A stretch of DNA of 64,000 bases from Rhyzopertha dominica (GCA_025024175.1 QCXZ01000053.1:13206001-13270000), one strand, 5' to 3'; numbered from the stretch's first letter, positions 45,297-56,530 are shown. The notes: generated by a model from the sequence alone, not told the origin. Program-made: numbers and translations.

Positions 45297-46075
45297 TTAC
45301 TGCACAGTAAAAAAACTTACTTTTATTCCATACCTATGGACCTTTTGAGGGGTGCGCTGGCAAAAAATTATTGTGCCTCTAAACGATTCGTCAAAACAAA
45401 GCGTCTCATCCGGTGCAACAGCAATTTGTCTATTTTCAATAAACTTGTCTATTAGAGCCTGAATCTTAAAGAGTGTTTGTATTTGTATTTGTATCCTCTT
45501 CATTTTGCGAAAAGAGCAAATATGGTGAGCAATTTTTAAAACCTGTTCCTGTTTGGCAGACTTTTTGGCCGTAGGTAAAATTTGACCCTGGACTAATAAG
45601 ATCGCATCCAAGTAGCTTTTTAACTTCTTTCATTGTCGGAATGTTCAGATACGTCAACTGTTTGGCCCGTAAGATATTGTGTCTCATAAAAAAGTTTATT
45701 CCATAATATGTTGTTGCTGACGTAACTGGAGGAATAAAAATCACATGGTATCAATTGCCCTCAGCTTCTCACGCCATAATGTCGTAATTATTTTGCTTAG
45801 CATTATTTGGTATCCATTACTTCGTGATCACCGTCTTGATGTAGATTATCTGCTGAAGTTTCTGCCGGTTCTTCTGCTTCACTGAAGGAGAATATTCTGC
45901 GTACCCTGATGGCGGAAGATCTGCTTGATGCATTTTTGGCATCATCTGCACCATAAAATGGTTCTAGAAAGAATCTAAATACTGCTTGCGCTCAAAGCAT
46001 CAATGCTGAAAATAACTTACCGCCCGAACTGTCATTTTCACTTTCATAATGAGTTATCTGTTGTTCCTTCGCTAA
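45297..46075 (-). pseudogene. piggyBac-like transposase relic
   Basis: On the minus strand, QLAKEQQITHYESENDSSG (about 46080-46025) is followed by a possible intron (GTAAGT at about 46018, TTTCTAG at about 45964). It continues with an acidic, serine-rich lead (EEPAETSADNLHQDGDHEV, about 45880-45820). Then comes TTYYGINFFMRHNILRAKQL (about 45710-45650). After frameshifts follow KIQALIDKFIENRQIAVAPD and ETLCFDESFRGTIIFCQR with the first catalytic Asp (about 45410-45355), then KVHRYGIK. The acidic N-terminus and the FDESF...YGIK block are typical of PGBD/piggyBac DDE_Tnp_1_7 proteins. The later catalytic Asp residues are lost. Flanking TTAA ends were not identified. Confidence 0.7.
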
Positions 46076-46344
46076 TTGTAAACTCCCCAACGCGCGCGCC
46101 AGGGTATGTCAGTATAAAAAAATTTATTCATTGCATCAATTGTCTATTTTTATGCAAGGCTTTTCTTCAATGATGAGGCGCGTATTTGCTTAGTTAGATC
46201 GTTTCTAAACCACGGTTTTCACAATACACGATGTGTTTTTTTAATAGCGTTCCTAGCGGACACTTGCATGTATTAATATTTTTAAAGCGATATTTTAAAC
46301 AATGAAATGTGGATGATTAAGGAATCTCTTATACATAAGTCATC

Positions 46345-46800
46345 ATGCTGCACTTAAAGGCGACGGCAACGGTTTGCTTTGGTCAATTTACTCTGTACCC
46401 CTACATGATGAGCCCCAATAGGGCAAAACTAGTAGTATGATCTTATTGAATTGGCCAGGACAGATGATTTATTTCATCTTACTGACGGAGTAGCGTCTCC
46501 GATGCCATCCACAACAACCTGTACTAGGTCTATGTTTATCACACTTATAATAGACTGCCTCGCTTGCAGAGTTCTGCGTAGATGGCACTGAATGCATCAG
46601 CTCTTTTATACACCAGTCTACATGCCGCGGTTAACGGCGGCGGCGACGGTTTGCTTTGGTCTATTTACTTTGCCGTCTGTATCTACCCTGTACCCCTCCC
46701 TGATGAGCTTTAGTAGGGCGAAACTAGCCGTAGGGTCAGAGTGGATTGACCAGGGCAATCATTTAACACATTAGCTTCTGAAACGCCGTCATGAATATGT
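46345..46800 (+). repeat. Tandem dimer carrying a second hammerhead-like core
   Basis: Two diverged units, about 46345-46505 and 46622-46800, share GACGGTTTGCTTTGGTC..., TGTACCCCT and the core. The period is about 277-295 bp. In unit 2 the core is CTGATGA (46700-46706), stem II GCTT/GGGC, CGAAAC, and TAGGGTC ending at about 46728. CTC and CC before the core can pair with GAG and GG after the site, as expected for stem I. In unit 1 the core reads ATGATGA and AAAAC, while stem II is perfect (GCCC/GGGC). Tandem hammerhead units of this size resemble retrozymes or Penelope pseudo-LTRs. Confidence 0.55.
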
Positions 46801-46804
46801 AATA

Positions 46805-48150
46805 AAAGGTATAAAAATGCAATCTTTGAACAAATCGGCGATAATAATATTATTGAAACTAATAATTAAAAATATGAGTGACAAAACTGTTCATTAAAGG
46901 TTGAGTTGAATTGTGTCTTTGGCAATTATTGTGGGCTACTATATTCTCTCGTTGTAAAGCTTTTTACTTCTGATTGTATAACCTCAAATTTTGGACACAG
47001 AAAATATAATGTAAACACGTTTGATTGACAATAAACCTAATACAAGGAAATATATTTATATTACAAACTAAAGCAGAAGTCGTCCAGAAGGACCTGTCGT
47101 TAGGCTAATTTCCTCCTGCACTTTTAAACGGCATCGGCAAGATGATTAACCAAATATAGAGTAAAGACAATACTGTAATAAGTATCCATAAAAATTAAAT
47201 TAAACCGTTTTATAAATGGCTATATAAAACATGATGTGCGAGAAATCTTGCCTGCTAATTAAATCTGACACAAAAATTAATAATTAATATTATTCATACC
47301 TATTTCATATACTGCAAATATTTTAAATGTACGGTCAATGTGACAAGAACAGGGGAAAATATCACGCTGTTTTACACAAGCAACTCATGTGAGTATGGAG
47401 TACAAAAAATAATAGCACACATTGATCTGTTTCGTTTCCCGGGACGTACCAGTCGTATACAAAATATTATTGGATTTATTTCATTGAACAGTGATAAATC
47501 TACTTTATTGCAGTTACACTACATGTATAAAGTCTAAAATTGACGCATCGTCCATCTTCCGTTCAGGAGAGACGTGCAAAATCATCAGTCAGTTCCGTAA
47601 CTGCATCCGTCAGTCGAATATCTCTTAAGTCCAACTGAATTATTCACCGATCCAAATGATCCGGGAACTCCGTGAAAAATAAATGCAGATATATCGAAAC
47701 AAATTCCGCACCTGATAACCCCCGGGACCCGGGCCGTATCCCGGGGATCCCCAATCGAAGCCGCGGCTTCCACGGCGAAAGAAAGCGACTCCCAGCGGGG
47801 GAAACCCGAACGATAATTCAGCCGGTACCTATTCGCGACGCTACATAAATAAAACGGCGGTTAATTTTTGTGCTCCCGCGTACCTGCTTCGACTGTTTAC
47901 CGATACTGAACGTTGGGAGGGACAATTAAAAGTTCGCCGAGTGAGGCATATTACAATTTATGGAGATAAACGTTGTGGGGCCTTGAAATAAGAGAATTAT
48001 TGGAAATATCTGGGGTTAAATTGAGAAAGTTTAATTGGTTCCTTCCCCGGCTAAATCGGCTAAATGTGTTTTCTTAGCGTGGACAGTGGAATTGAATCGG
48101 AATTAATTTCTAGCGGGTTTTGAGAGTTACGGTGTGCCCTTTCTGTTAGA
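46805..48150. other. No gene; GC-rich block at 47.64-47.92 kb
   Basis: A+T-rich apart from 47690-47920, where CCCCCGGGACCCGGGCC and similar words give strong CpG enrichment. No coding frame was recognised. Its style resembles the island at 33.54-33.80 kb, and it may be a regulatory block within the intron. Confidence 0.4.
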
Positions 48151-48154
48151 TATC

Positions 48155-48582
48155 TTAAGGCTGGGATCCCGAAAACAGAGCAAGATATATTCGAGCTAAC
48201 GATAGAAAGAGAACAACCTACTTTTACAAAACAACACCACCTAAGAACTATTGAATATTTGGAGATAAACAAATGCTTATCTGAAAGATAAAAGATTCAT
48301 CTAGAGCGTAAGAAATTTCTCAAACCAATGTACTTAATATTTTTTTGCTAAAATAATTGCTGATTTCGAGGTCTACCTTTCAGATTATTTTTAGCCTAGA
48401 CTTACTTTGCACATAAAAGATAGCTTACGTGAAAATGTCGATCACGAGCTTTCGAATAAGACCATTTTTAAAGATATCAGTGCAGTAATTATGGCGTGGT
48501 CCTGTTTTCTAAAATAATTGTGGTTCTCTTCTATCGTTATCTGGGGTAGAGCTTTCATCTCTCTTCAGGATCCCAGTCTTAA
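48155..48582. mobile_element. TTAA-flanked MITE, full-length
   Basis: TTAAGGCTGGGATCC at 48155-48169 and GGATCCCAGTCTTAA at 48568-48582 form inverted termini that include TTAA, the target of piggyBac-type transposases. Inverted similarity continues inward (CTAACGATAGAAAGAGAAC against GTTCTCTTCTATCGTTATC). It is about 428 bp and non-coding. A partial copy lies at 41403-41650. Confidence 0.8.
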
Positions 48583-48584
48583 CA

Positions 48585-49465
48585 ATGGGGTATAAGACAA
48601 CCATTTGAGTTTAACAAGATAACCACAATGTTTCTGTCAACGCTGGCAAATTTTTGATTTCATACTTATGCCAGTTAACCCATTAAAATATCATCTTCGT
48701 TCATTATCAGGATTTATACATACTGAATTGAGTAGCTTACCCAGAGAACTAGAGTGGGGAGAACGCTCAAGGATCTGCGGGAATGCTAGTAAACACGAGA
48801 ACGTCAAACTTTTGGCGCTCACTTTAAATAATGATATCTTGTGCAACAATTTCACTTAGAAATAGGGTAAATGTGAAACAATTTGATGTAGCAGTGTTGA
48901 AATACTAAAATCAGTTTGACTTGTTCTTGGAATGTTCTATAAATATCAATAAATGGTTAATTTAATACGGAAAACGTCTGTCGTGAATAAACTGTCATCA
49001 GTTACACGGCATATAAACAAAGCTCCCAGACCGGCGTTGCCACATGTTATTCTACGCTCGCAGCATTGTTTTGTTTACATGGCGTGGCCCGTGGCGTTAG
49101 CTATTGTGATTGTGATTTTGTTATCTGCTTGCACGACTTATTTCTTAGTTTTATTTGGTAGTTTCATTAATTTTAGTTATGAGTTGTATAGTTAGAGTGT
49201 ACATCGAATAAACGTTCGAAGTCACAAGATGTCTCCCTGCATATGTAAATATTATAATCCTTAATAAATTTTTTGCAGTAATTATTTGTTATAATAATTA
49301 TATATTCTTAAATAATATCTAGTACCTTTTACACTGCAAAATAAGTTTATATAAATTTTTCATTTTTATGGGTATACATAAATTTCTTTTAATTCAAGAA
49401 AAGTACTCCCATTCGACAACACTGTCTCATTTTTGACGTTTCTATGGCCTGTGGCGACCATTACA
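48585..49465. other. No gene recognised
   Basis: The frame at 48953-49195 contains a hydrophobic stretch but lacks context. The GC-richer bit at 49010-49110 with repeated TTGTTTACAT words resembles promoter regions of insect transposons. Confidence 0.4.
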
Positions 49466-49474
49466 GCGTCCCAG

Positions 49475-49829
49475 CCACGGAATTATATTGAAACTGGAAG
49501 GACAATCCCTTTGTTTAAAACTGAGGCAAATTGAAACTGCGCAGAGGATTGACGCGCATGCGCTTTATGACTATACTCGTAAACCAGCTGGAAATATTGA
49601 CAGATTGACACAAACGTACGAATACTTTTATTAAAATGTAGTTGCATCTGGCATTTGAGGTTATGTGTATATGTCAAATTATTATCCTAGGTCACTAAAA
49701 CTTTCAAAGCGCAGACGTCCCAATCCTTAGGCAAGCGAATTTCGACCTTCTTGATCGGAGCATATATGCACTGGAATTTTCCGCGCATGTAAACCTCATT
49801 GTCCTTCCAGTTTCAATATAATTCCATGG
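49475..49829. mobile_element. MITE with 31-bp inverted repeats and 6-bp target duplication
   Basis: CCACGGAATTATATTGAAAC (49475) with CTGGAAGGACAAT after it is matched in reverse complement at the right end (49829), with one difference (CCATGG). TCCCAG flanks it directly at 49469-49474 and 49830-49835. The interior (355 bp in total) is non-coding. A 6-bp duplication is uncommon, so the superfamily is unclear. Confidence 0.7.
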
Positions 49830-50423
49830 TCCCAGCTGAATTGGGATGCGCAGTCGGCCTATGCGTGTTCTTCCCACTATACCTATTTCTCTGAGCTTAC
49901 CGCATATTAAAAAGGTACTAGAAAGGGGAGCATACTCGTCCGCCGTCTTTGCTCCAAACCTGCTTAGGGACAGCTTTGTTGCCTCCAAATTTAAAAAAAA
50001 ATGTTTATTTGTTATTTCAAACAATATAAAGGGGGAGTCCAAACTTATTTCATTATTAAAATGCATGTCTATGCTGTACTGTCTACACCTCAACCAACTG
50101 CGCTTTCGTATTTCGCTGTCATTTGCAATAGGTTACGAGCATGTTCCTCAGCTGATTGCGTGTCTGTTGTCGAACTACATACATCAGACGAAAGAAATAT
50201 TTTGGAATTAACATTAGTATACATTTAGTGTTTTATACCCCATTTCTGTGAATAAGGCGACATGGTTAATCACAACCTATGTAGATAACAGTTTTCTTTG
50301 TGTTCATGTTCTCCACATTGCTAACTTCCGTAACAACTATAAAATTGAGTTTAGTTTCTAAACTAAAGCCGTTGTATTAAACAGTTAATTGCTCAGTCAG
50401 GTCAGTCAGCCAGCGACATAATA

Positions 50424-51821
50424 CAGGATGTTTCGCGAATGATTATGACCCTGACGAAATTAAAAATGCAACACAAAATACATTCTCATAGCCAATGTGG
50501 TTATTTTACATAATGATATTATTTAAAAAAAATGGGGAATCCATGACGGCTATGCACTATGGTTCCTGTCACTGTATTCATTAAAAGTCAAATGTATTCA
50601 AATGATGAGAAAACAGATATGATTTTGACTTATGGTGAATGCAAGAAAAATGCTTCCGCTGCTGCCCATTTATACAGACAACGTTTTCCAAATAGAAGAG
50701 CTCCTGCCTGCACAATTATCAAGAGACTTGAATTAACTTTAAGGACAAACTGGCCACCACTGAAAAAGTCAAGAGAAAGAACAGCAACAGGCCCTGACCA
50801 TGAAATTAGAGTATTGGAAATGATTGACGAAAATCCTCATATTAGTCAAAGGGTAGTCTCAAGAGCAACCAGTTTTAGTCTGTCTTCAGTACACAGAATA
50901 ATTAAAGCCAATCAATTTCATCCGTATCACTTGCAATTGGTTCTGGTCTTAAAGGAGACAGATTATCCTAAAAGACTGGCTGTTTGTAATTTCTTTTCGG
51001 GAACACCAAAATTTGAATGTGAAATTTTATGACAAGATTTGCTTCTCAGATGCAAGATTTTCTAATAATGGTGGAGTTAATAAACATAACATGCATTATT
51101 ATGGATTCGAGAAGGACATTTTCAAATTATCTACTCGACGAATGTCTGGTGCGGAATATTGGGGAATCGAATTGTTGTGCCTTATTTTTTCCCCGATAGT
51201 TTAAACGGCAATATTTATCTAATCTTTTTTAAAAAAAAACATTTTACCGATACTTCTCCAAAATGTAAATTTTCAAGTAAAACAAAATCTATGGTTCCAA
51301 TAAGATGGGGCACCTGAGCATTGTCATAGAATAGTGCGAAATTATCTTGATTTGGTTTTGCCTAACCGATGGATAGGAAGGACCTTACTCCTTTGGATTT
51401 TTTTCTGTATGAAATGGTAAAGGAGCAAGTATACCAAACACCAATTGAAAGTGTAGAACATTTAGAAAATAAAATACGTGATGCACGTAGATCCATCACT
51501 CCAGAAATGTTAATGTATGTTAAAAGATCGTTTTGGGCACGAATTAAAGCTTGTGGAAACAGCGGAGGGTGACATTTTGAGCATTTATTACATTAATGTT
51601 ACTGGATAAACATTTTTCAAAAATAAAATTTCTTTTGCATTACCAAATTTACTTAAAGCAAATGATTAAAGTTTATTTTAAAATTTACGAATTTATACAG
51701 CTCTCTACGTTTTGTATTTTTTAAGACGATGAACAATTATCAATATTACCACCTCTGCAAATATATTTTGAGTTGCATTTTTTAATTTCATCGGCGTCAT
51801 TTTCATTCGTGAAATATCCTG
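50424..51821 (+). mobile_element. DUF4817-type Tc1/mariner-like element, copy 2 (longer)
   Basis: It runs CAGGATGTTTCGCGAATGAT (50424) to TCATTCGTGAAATATCCTG (51821), with TA on both sides. It matches copy 1 (38482-39719) in reverse orientation along its whole length, including the 5' untranslated segment (GGAATCCATGACGGCTATGC). It keeps the helix-turn-helix 2 region that copy 1 lost. Confidence 0.92.
50559..51572 (+). pseudogene. Transposase of copy 2, frameshifted
   Basis: The first open part (to 51032) encodes MYSNDEKTDMILTYGECKKN (DUF4817 helix-turn-helix), ERTATGPDHEIRVLEMIDEN, PHISQRVVSRATSFSLSSVH (helix-turn-helix 2) and FHPYHLQLVL. A frame change leads to KICFSDARFSNNGGVNKHNM (first Asp; the following Glu is lost) and ARM-type spacing to EYWGIELL. 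The second Asp survives in a frame broken by a stop (Q*DGAPEHCHRI, about 51303-51335). The third Asp is in LTPLDFFLYEMVKEQVYQTP (51384 on), and the C-terminus ends SGG* at 51572. At least three lesions make it non-functional. Confidence 0.87.
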
Positions 51822-53265
51822 TATATGCTACCGTTTAAACCCGAAATTTATACACGCTTTTGTATTAACTCGTTTTAACTAAAGGTTATAAAATATTTGA
51901 GTAAACACTGGCACTGGTTTTGTAGATGTACTTTTAGCTTGTTGGTTAAACATAANATTACCTTAAAATTCAATAAAACAGTTTTTTCTTTCACAAGACG
52001 GGGGCGACCAGCTAGAAGACATATTTCAACAACAAATTGTTATAAATAAAAATCCATTTAAAAGAATCGTTTTAGTCAGTTTAAATGCAATTTGATCTTT
52101 CGCTTTTTTAGGTACTTTAGACAACTCTATTTTTTTAGAAATAGTTCATTTTGTTCAGTTTTAAGGTAATAATTAAGCAATCTGTGCATTAAGAATTACA
52201 CACTACGCTGTGATTTTACACTAGCACACTCCTGGCAATGATGCAGCAACGCTCCTTAGTAACATCTTTAAATTGGCTTGATTGTTTTTTTAAATTCGTG
52301 AAAAGCTATTGGAGATGTGTAGTTACAATCGTGTCCATGGATATTCAATTGTTCGAATACATTAAAAAGTATGCCGATCAGAAGTGTGCCTGGAATGTAA
52401 TCGAACTGGAATTATGCTGTTTTGTACCAAAGTTTAGGTCGCATTTGAATTGTCAGTTTTTTTTATGCAACCAAGTGATTTATTTTCTTCCATTAAATTT
52501 GAAATCACAATAAATCTCAATGCGCTTTCAATTTCAATTGCAATGAAGTGTGATTAATCACCATCGATTGCGACACAGTGTGCGATATGGACAATTGATT
52601 CATTTTGTTGTTACTGTATGGCACTTCGGAACTCACCGTATTTTTTGGGGTTTGTTTAAGATAAATCGTTGAATTTAATTCTATTAATGAAATGATTGCG
52701 TTGATCACAATTTAACTCAAAATTGATAGCTGAATCAACTTTACTTCACTATGTAACCGACTGATACTTCAGAACTCAAATATTTCCTGTGTTCGACGTT
52801 GAGACGGTCTTTTGTGAAAATCGAATTTATTCACTTTACGAAATGAAGAAAACAACTAAAACTAGGTAAATTTTCCGAATTAAATAGATGTTGCCAAGTC
52901 TTAAAAGAAAGGCCGCGGGAATTAATCATCTGTCAAATTACTTTGCACTCGTAGCGCCACCCACTGGAATTGAGAGGAAATAATGACATTTGTTGGATAC
53001 GATCGCTAGTCAACACAAAAGTATAAAAGCAAACCTAATTTTACTTTAATTTAATGCGTTTTTGGATATTATCTATTTTACCTAAAATAATCAATGAGTT
53101 ATTTCCATTAAAAGATCAAATTTTAATGTTTTCCAAATTTTGCTAGTTTCTTCTGGAATATTCATGAAAACATAACGAACAAAGCAATAAAAGAATCAAC
53201 CAATTAATGTGGTTCCTATCAGTTACGACTGAAAGTAGTTTAAAAAATTCATTTTTGTAAATACA

Positions 53266-53586
53266 GAAAACAGCAAATTGTCCAACTTCCCAGGGAATAT
53301 ATTAGGTTTACAGGAAACTACAAACAACAAAGGTGTTACAGAACTATCCAGAGAGCTAAAACAAGCTTACCTCAAAATATTGCAAACAATACTTAAATTA
53401 TTTTTTCTAAAAAGCCCCACAGCCTGGCTAGTTCATTCAGAAAGACATAAAAACCTAAAATTTCTGAAAAGCACGTGGTTAAAAAATGTTTTGAGGTAAG
53501 TTCTCTGGATAGTTCTGTAACACCTTTGTTTGTAGTTTCCTGTAAACCGAGTATATTCCCTGGGGAGTCGGCTAATTGCTGTTTTC
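53266..53586. repeat. 321-bp foldback repeat
   Basis: GAAAACAGCAAATTG (53266-53280) begins an arm of about 110 bp that is repeated in reverse complement ending AATTGCTGTTTTC at 53586. Matched blocks include CAGGGAATATA/TATATTCCCTG, GGTTTACAGGAAACTACAAA/TTTGTAGTTTCCTGTAAACC and AAAGGTGTTACAGAACTATC. The loop is about 95 bp. No target duplication was identified. The open frames at 53278-53499 and 53475-53678 are by-products of the arms. Confidence 0.75.
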
Positions 53587-54079
53587 TTTATTTACTATAT
53601 CTTCTGCTCCATAAGATGGACCTACCCAATACATTAATTTTTCGACTTTTTTTTTCGCTGAAAATCTTTCGACCATAAACAAGAAAAAATTTCTTACGCT
53701 AATAAAGAATTATTTTCCCAAGTTTATAGAAGTATCTCATGGAACGAAGCACCTTCAGTTATTACCGAATTTGCCGGGAAACTTTTTTTCACTTTGTTTC
53801 GGTAAAACTATTCGGACTATTACGAATATTTTAAAATGATAACGAGGCAAAGCGATCTAGCCGTTCTCGAGCGATGCGTTTAGCAACGGATAGCATTTCA
53901 TTTCTGTTATGTAGAAAAATGATTCTGTGTTATAAAAGATTGCTGACACAAATCAAATTCTACGTAAGTGCATACAAGTAACTGCCCTTCTACAATAACG
54001 AGCTTAAATAACAAGAAATTTGAAAACAATATGATCAATTTCCTCGGTTTGACAATCATTTTATTAAATTAATTTTGCT

Positions 54080-54930
54080 AAAACTAAATGACTCATTAAA
54101 TATATTTGGAGTGGTAGATATATTTCCTTCAACCACAAAAAAACGTATAATAGGCTTAACGGACCGTGCTATTAAATTGACCAATTTAGAGTATCGAACA
54201 GAATTTGAAAAAAAGAGGAAAACGCCCTATAACAAAATAGTTATCTCTGATCTGATAAAAAACTACATAAATTTTATAATAAAAATATGAATTCGATTCT
54301 CTCTGAAAATATAAATAAACTAATAAAAATTATAACATTAAAATTACTAATAGTACCTACATATACTTAAATTACCTTTTTACATTTTTAAACACCCCCA
54401 TTGACAAACTACAAAATACACATGTTGTATTATAAAAAAGGCTGCAGCAATTATGATGCCTTTTATGTACGGCAGACAAAAAATATTTGGTCACGGGGCT
54501 AAAACAACATCGACAGAGATAGAATCGTTTAGAAATTGGTAAGTAAGGTCGTAACTTTAACAATAAGAAAAGTTAGAAGTGCTGCAAATAAATAACATAA
54601 ACATGCCGAAAACGATAGTATAGGAATAATATAAAAAAATATCACAATATAATAGTTCTTTCCGTGTTGAAACTCCCGTCGATTTTACCAAATTAAATGC
54701 GACTGGTTTTCTGCTTCATTTTGATGTATAATGTATCGCCAGTAGTGTACTAGCTGCTTGACGTCTTGCGAACATGCCTTTTACATCTAGGTACACGACT
54801 GTGGTTTTAAGTATAATTGACTAATTGAATTTTGTTGTCAATTTGTTGGTGCACGGCCCACGTGCTTATAATGTTTTGAAAAAGGCTCCGTGAGGTGCCG
54901 AAACGTCAGCATAGACATTATAAAATGGTT
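54080..54930 (+). pseudogene. Penelope-like retroelement relic (RT end, GIY-YIG endonuclease, pseudo-LTR)
   Basis: The frame at 54075-54290 includes RIIGLTDRAIKLTNLEYRTE and SDLIKNYINFI, matching the thumb-side end of Penelope reverse transcriptases (RAxxLS...I...L..N.YP..FI). After a gap come TPIDKLQNTHVV (about 54395-54435) and CSNYDAFYVRQTKNIWSRG (54442-54500), the GIY-YIG-type endonuclease start (C..C.a.YvGqTkR....R), broken by stops and with a Gly to Arg change. Downstream, AAAGGCTCCGTGAGGTGCCG and AAACGTCAGC (54881-54910) match the CTGAAGATG...CGAAAC motif of Penelope pseudo-LTRs. Individually each piece is weak. The order and spacing make the call. Confidence 0.65.
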
Positions 54931-55159
54931 AAATAATGCTCCCGAAATCCAATCTAGTAATTTGGCTTAAAGCGGTAGCGAAATACCAGTATAAACTCTG
55001 TGCCAGGGTAAGAATTGCAATAGATGTGCATATTTCAATAAATTGGTTATTTAACTCAACTTTTACCTAAACGCGGCGTCATTTTGCGCGCCACGTCCCG
55101 CACAAACAAATGCAACTACATAGATATGGCATTATTTACTTGCAATTTATTTTTAAAAT

Positions 55160-56010
55160 AATGAAAAAGAATAATGATTCTACACGCAGGAGGTGAAAAT
55201 GGTTTCATTTCTGGAGCCCTTGTATCTTAGATGCAAAAACTTAAAAGAAGCAAGCCCCGATTATCATTCTGATATGAATGCGAAAGTGTTTAAAAACATT
55301 TTATTGTCCAAATTGCCACCAAACAGCGTCATAGTAATGGACAACACTAGTAACCATTCGTAGCAACTGGATAAAATTCCAAATACAACAACTAATAAGG
55401 CAACCATTCAGGAGTTTTTAAGAAAAGAAGATTTATATTTCGAAGAGGGCTACACAATAAAAACAATTGTTGGAAGTGCTTGGCACAAAAAAATTCGAAG
55501 AAATTTAAAATTGACATTCTCGCTTCTGAATGTGGACACGCCGTTCTACAATTTCCTTCATATCATTGCACTTTCAACCCCATTTAAATGATATGGGGCA
55601 GTTGAAACAAAGAATTCAACGAGGGAACACCAGTGGAAAATTCAGCAATGAAATACTGCTAAAAATTAGACACGAAGCCGAAATAACAAGTGTCGACATG
55701 TACTGGACATTGAAAATCTGTACAGAGCGAATCATATACAAGAATTAATAGTAGAAGTTAATCGTGATTTTTGCAGTGAAAGTGATAGTGAGTATTTTTT
55801 TTAATTTGTTACTTTCTTGCAATGTGCTTATCAACAAGCTGTAATGAACATAATAATGAAATAACAAGTGTCGATGCATGGAGAAATTGAGCGCGGTATG
55901 TACTGGACATTGAAAATCGGTACAGAGCGAATCATGTACAAGAATTAATAATAGAAAGTTAATCGTGATATTAGCAGTGAAAGTGATAGTGAGTAATTTT
56001 TTTAGTTTGT
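55160..56010 (+). pseudogene. DDE_3-type (IS630-like) transposase relic
   Basis: In order: KRIMILHAGGENGFISGALV (55163-55222), a frame change, DYHSDMNAKVFKNILLSKLP (55260-55315), NSVIVMDNTSNHS (catalytic Asp, about 55325-55362), then TIQEFLRKEDLYFEE. Another frame has GHAVLQFPSYHCTFNPI*MI (about 55532-55590), where the catalytic Glu codon GAA is now TAA. Next come QLKQRIQRGNTSGKFSN and a C-terminal HVLDIENLYRANHIQELIVE with an SESDSE tail (to about 55795). These blocks define the insect DDE superfamily endonucleases of IS630 type. The C-terminal end is duplicated (next entry). Confidence 0.78.
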
Positions 56011-56053
56011 GACTCTTGTTATGTGCTTTTTAACAAGCTGTAATGAACATAAT
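55680..56053 (+). repeat. Tandem duplication of the transposase 3' end
   Basis: GAAATAACAAGTGTCG starts both 55680-55857 and 55858-56053. The second unit keeps 22 bp (ATGCATGGAGAAATTGAGCG plus GGT-like bases) that the first has lost. Those bases encode DAWRN, which the family protein needs between ITSV and VLDIEN. The duplication therefore predates the small deletion, and the second unit is the more ancestral. Confidence 0.85.
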
Positions 56054-56437
56054 CGATACCGTGTATAAATTTTATTGTCCACTATTGTATTTTTTTTTCT
56101 AACAAATGTAAATAATTTTCTAGTTACTAATTTGTAATTTTTTATATTAAATTTGTAAGAATTCGTTATGATGTGCAAAGGCTTTTATTTTATACATCGG
56201 AAAATTTAAACCCAATAAAGTATCACATAAAAATAGGTCGCGGGTCGCGCCAGTTAGCATCAGGTCTGCATTAAATAAAATTTGTTATAAAATCTTCTAT
56301 GTTTTACTGATTGCTAAATTATCACAACTAACAAATTTCAAAAATTTATAGTGGAAAAGTTAAAATTTTAGCCAACAAAATTTTTTTGAATACGGGGCCC
56401 ATTTAGGATGTTTGAAGAGGGTGCCACTAATCCCAAT

Positions 56438-56530
56438 AGTTTAGGACGGCCAACCGTAAGGCTTTAAAAACCCTCATTTACAATAAAATAGTTTACGACG
56501 GCCGACCATCAAGCTGTAAAACCCTCTGCA
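56438..56530. repeat. Two tandem 48-bp units
   Basis: AATAGTTTAGGACGGCCAAC (56438) and AATAGTTTACGACGGCCGAC (56486) begin two diverged direct repeats, each ending in AAAACCCTC-like sequence. Function unknown. Confidence 0.65.

Noticed and set aside
48953..49195. 80-codon frame with a transmembrane-like stretch
   Set aside because: The hydrophobic stretch is T-rich translation. No splice sites, signal or homologue was recognised.
49846..50211. 121-codon open frame
   Set aside because: No family resemblance, overlapping open frames on both strands, and it begins just outside the MITE at 49475-49829.
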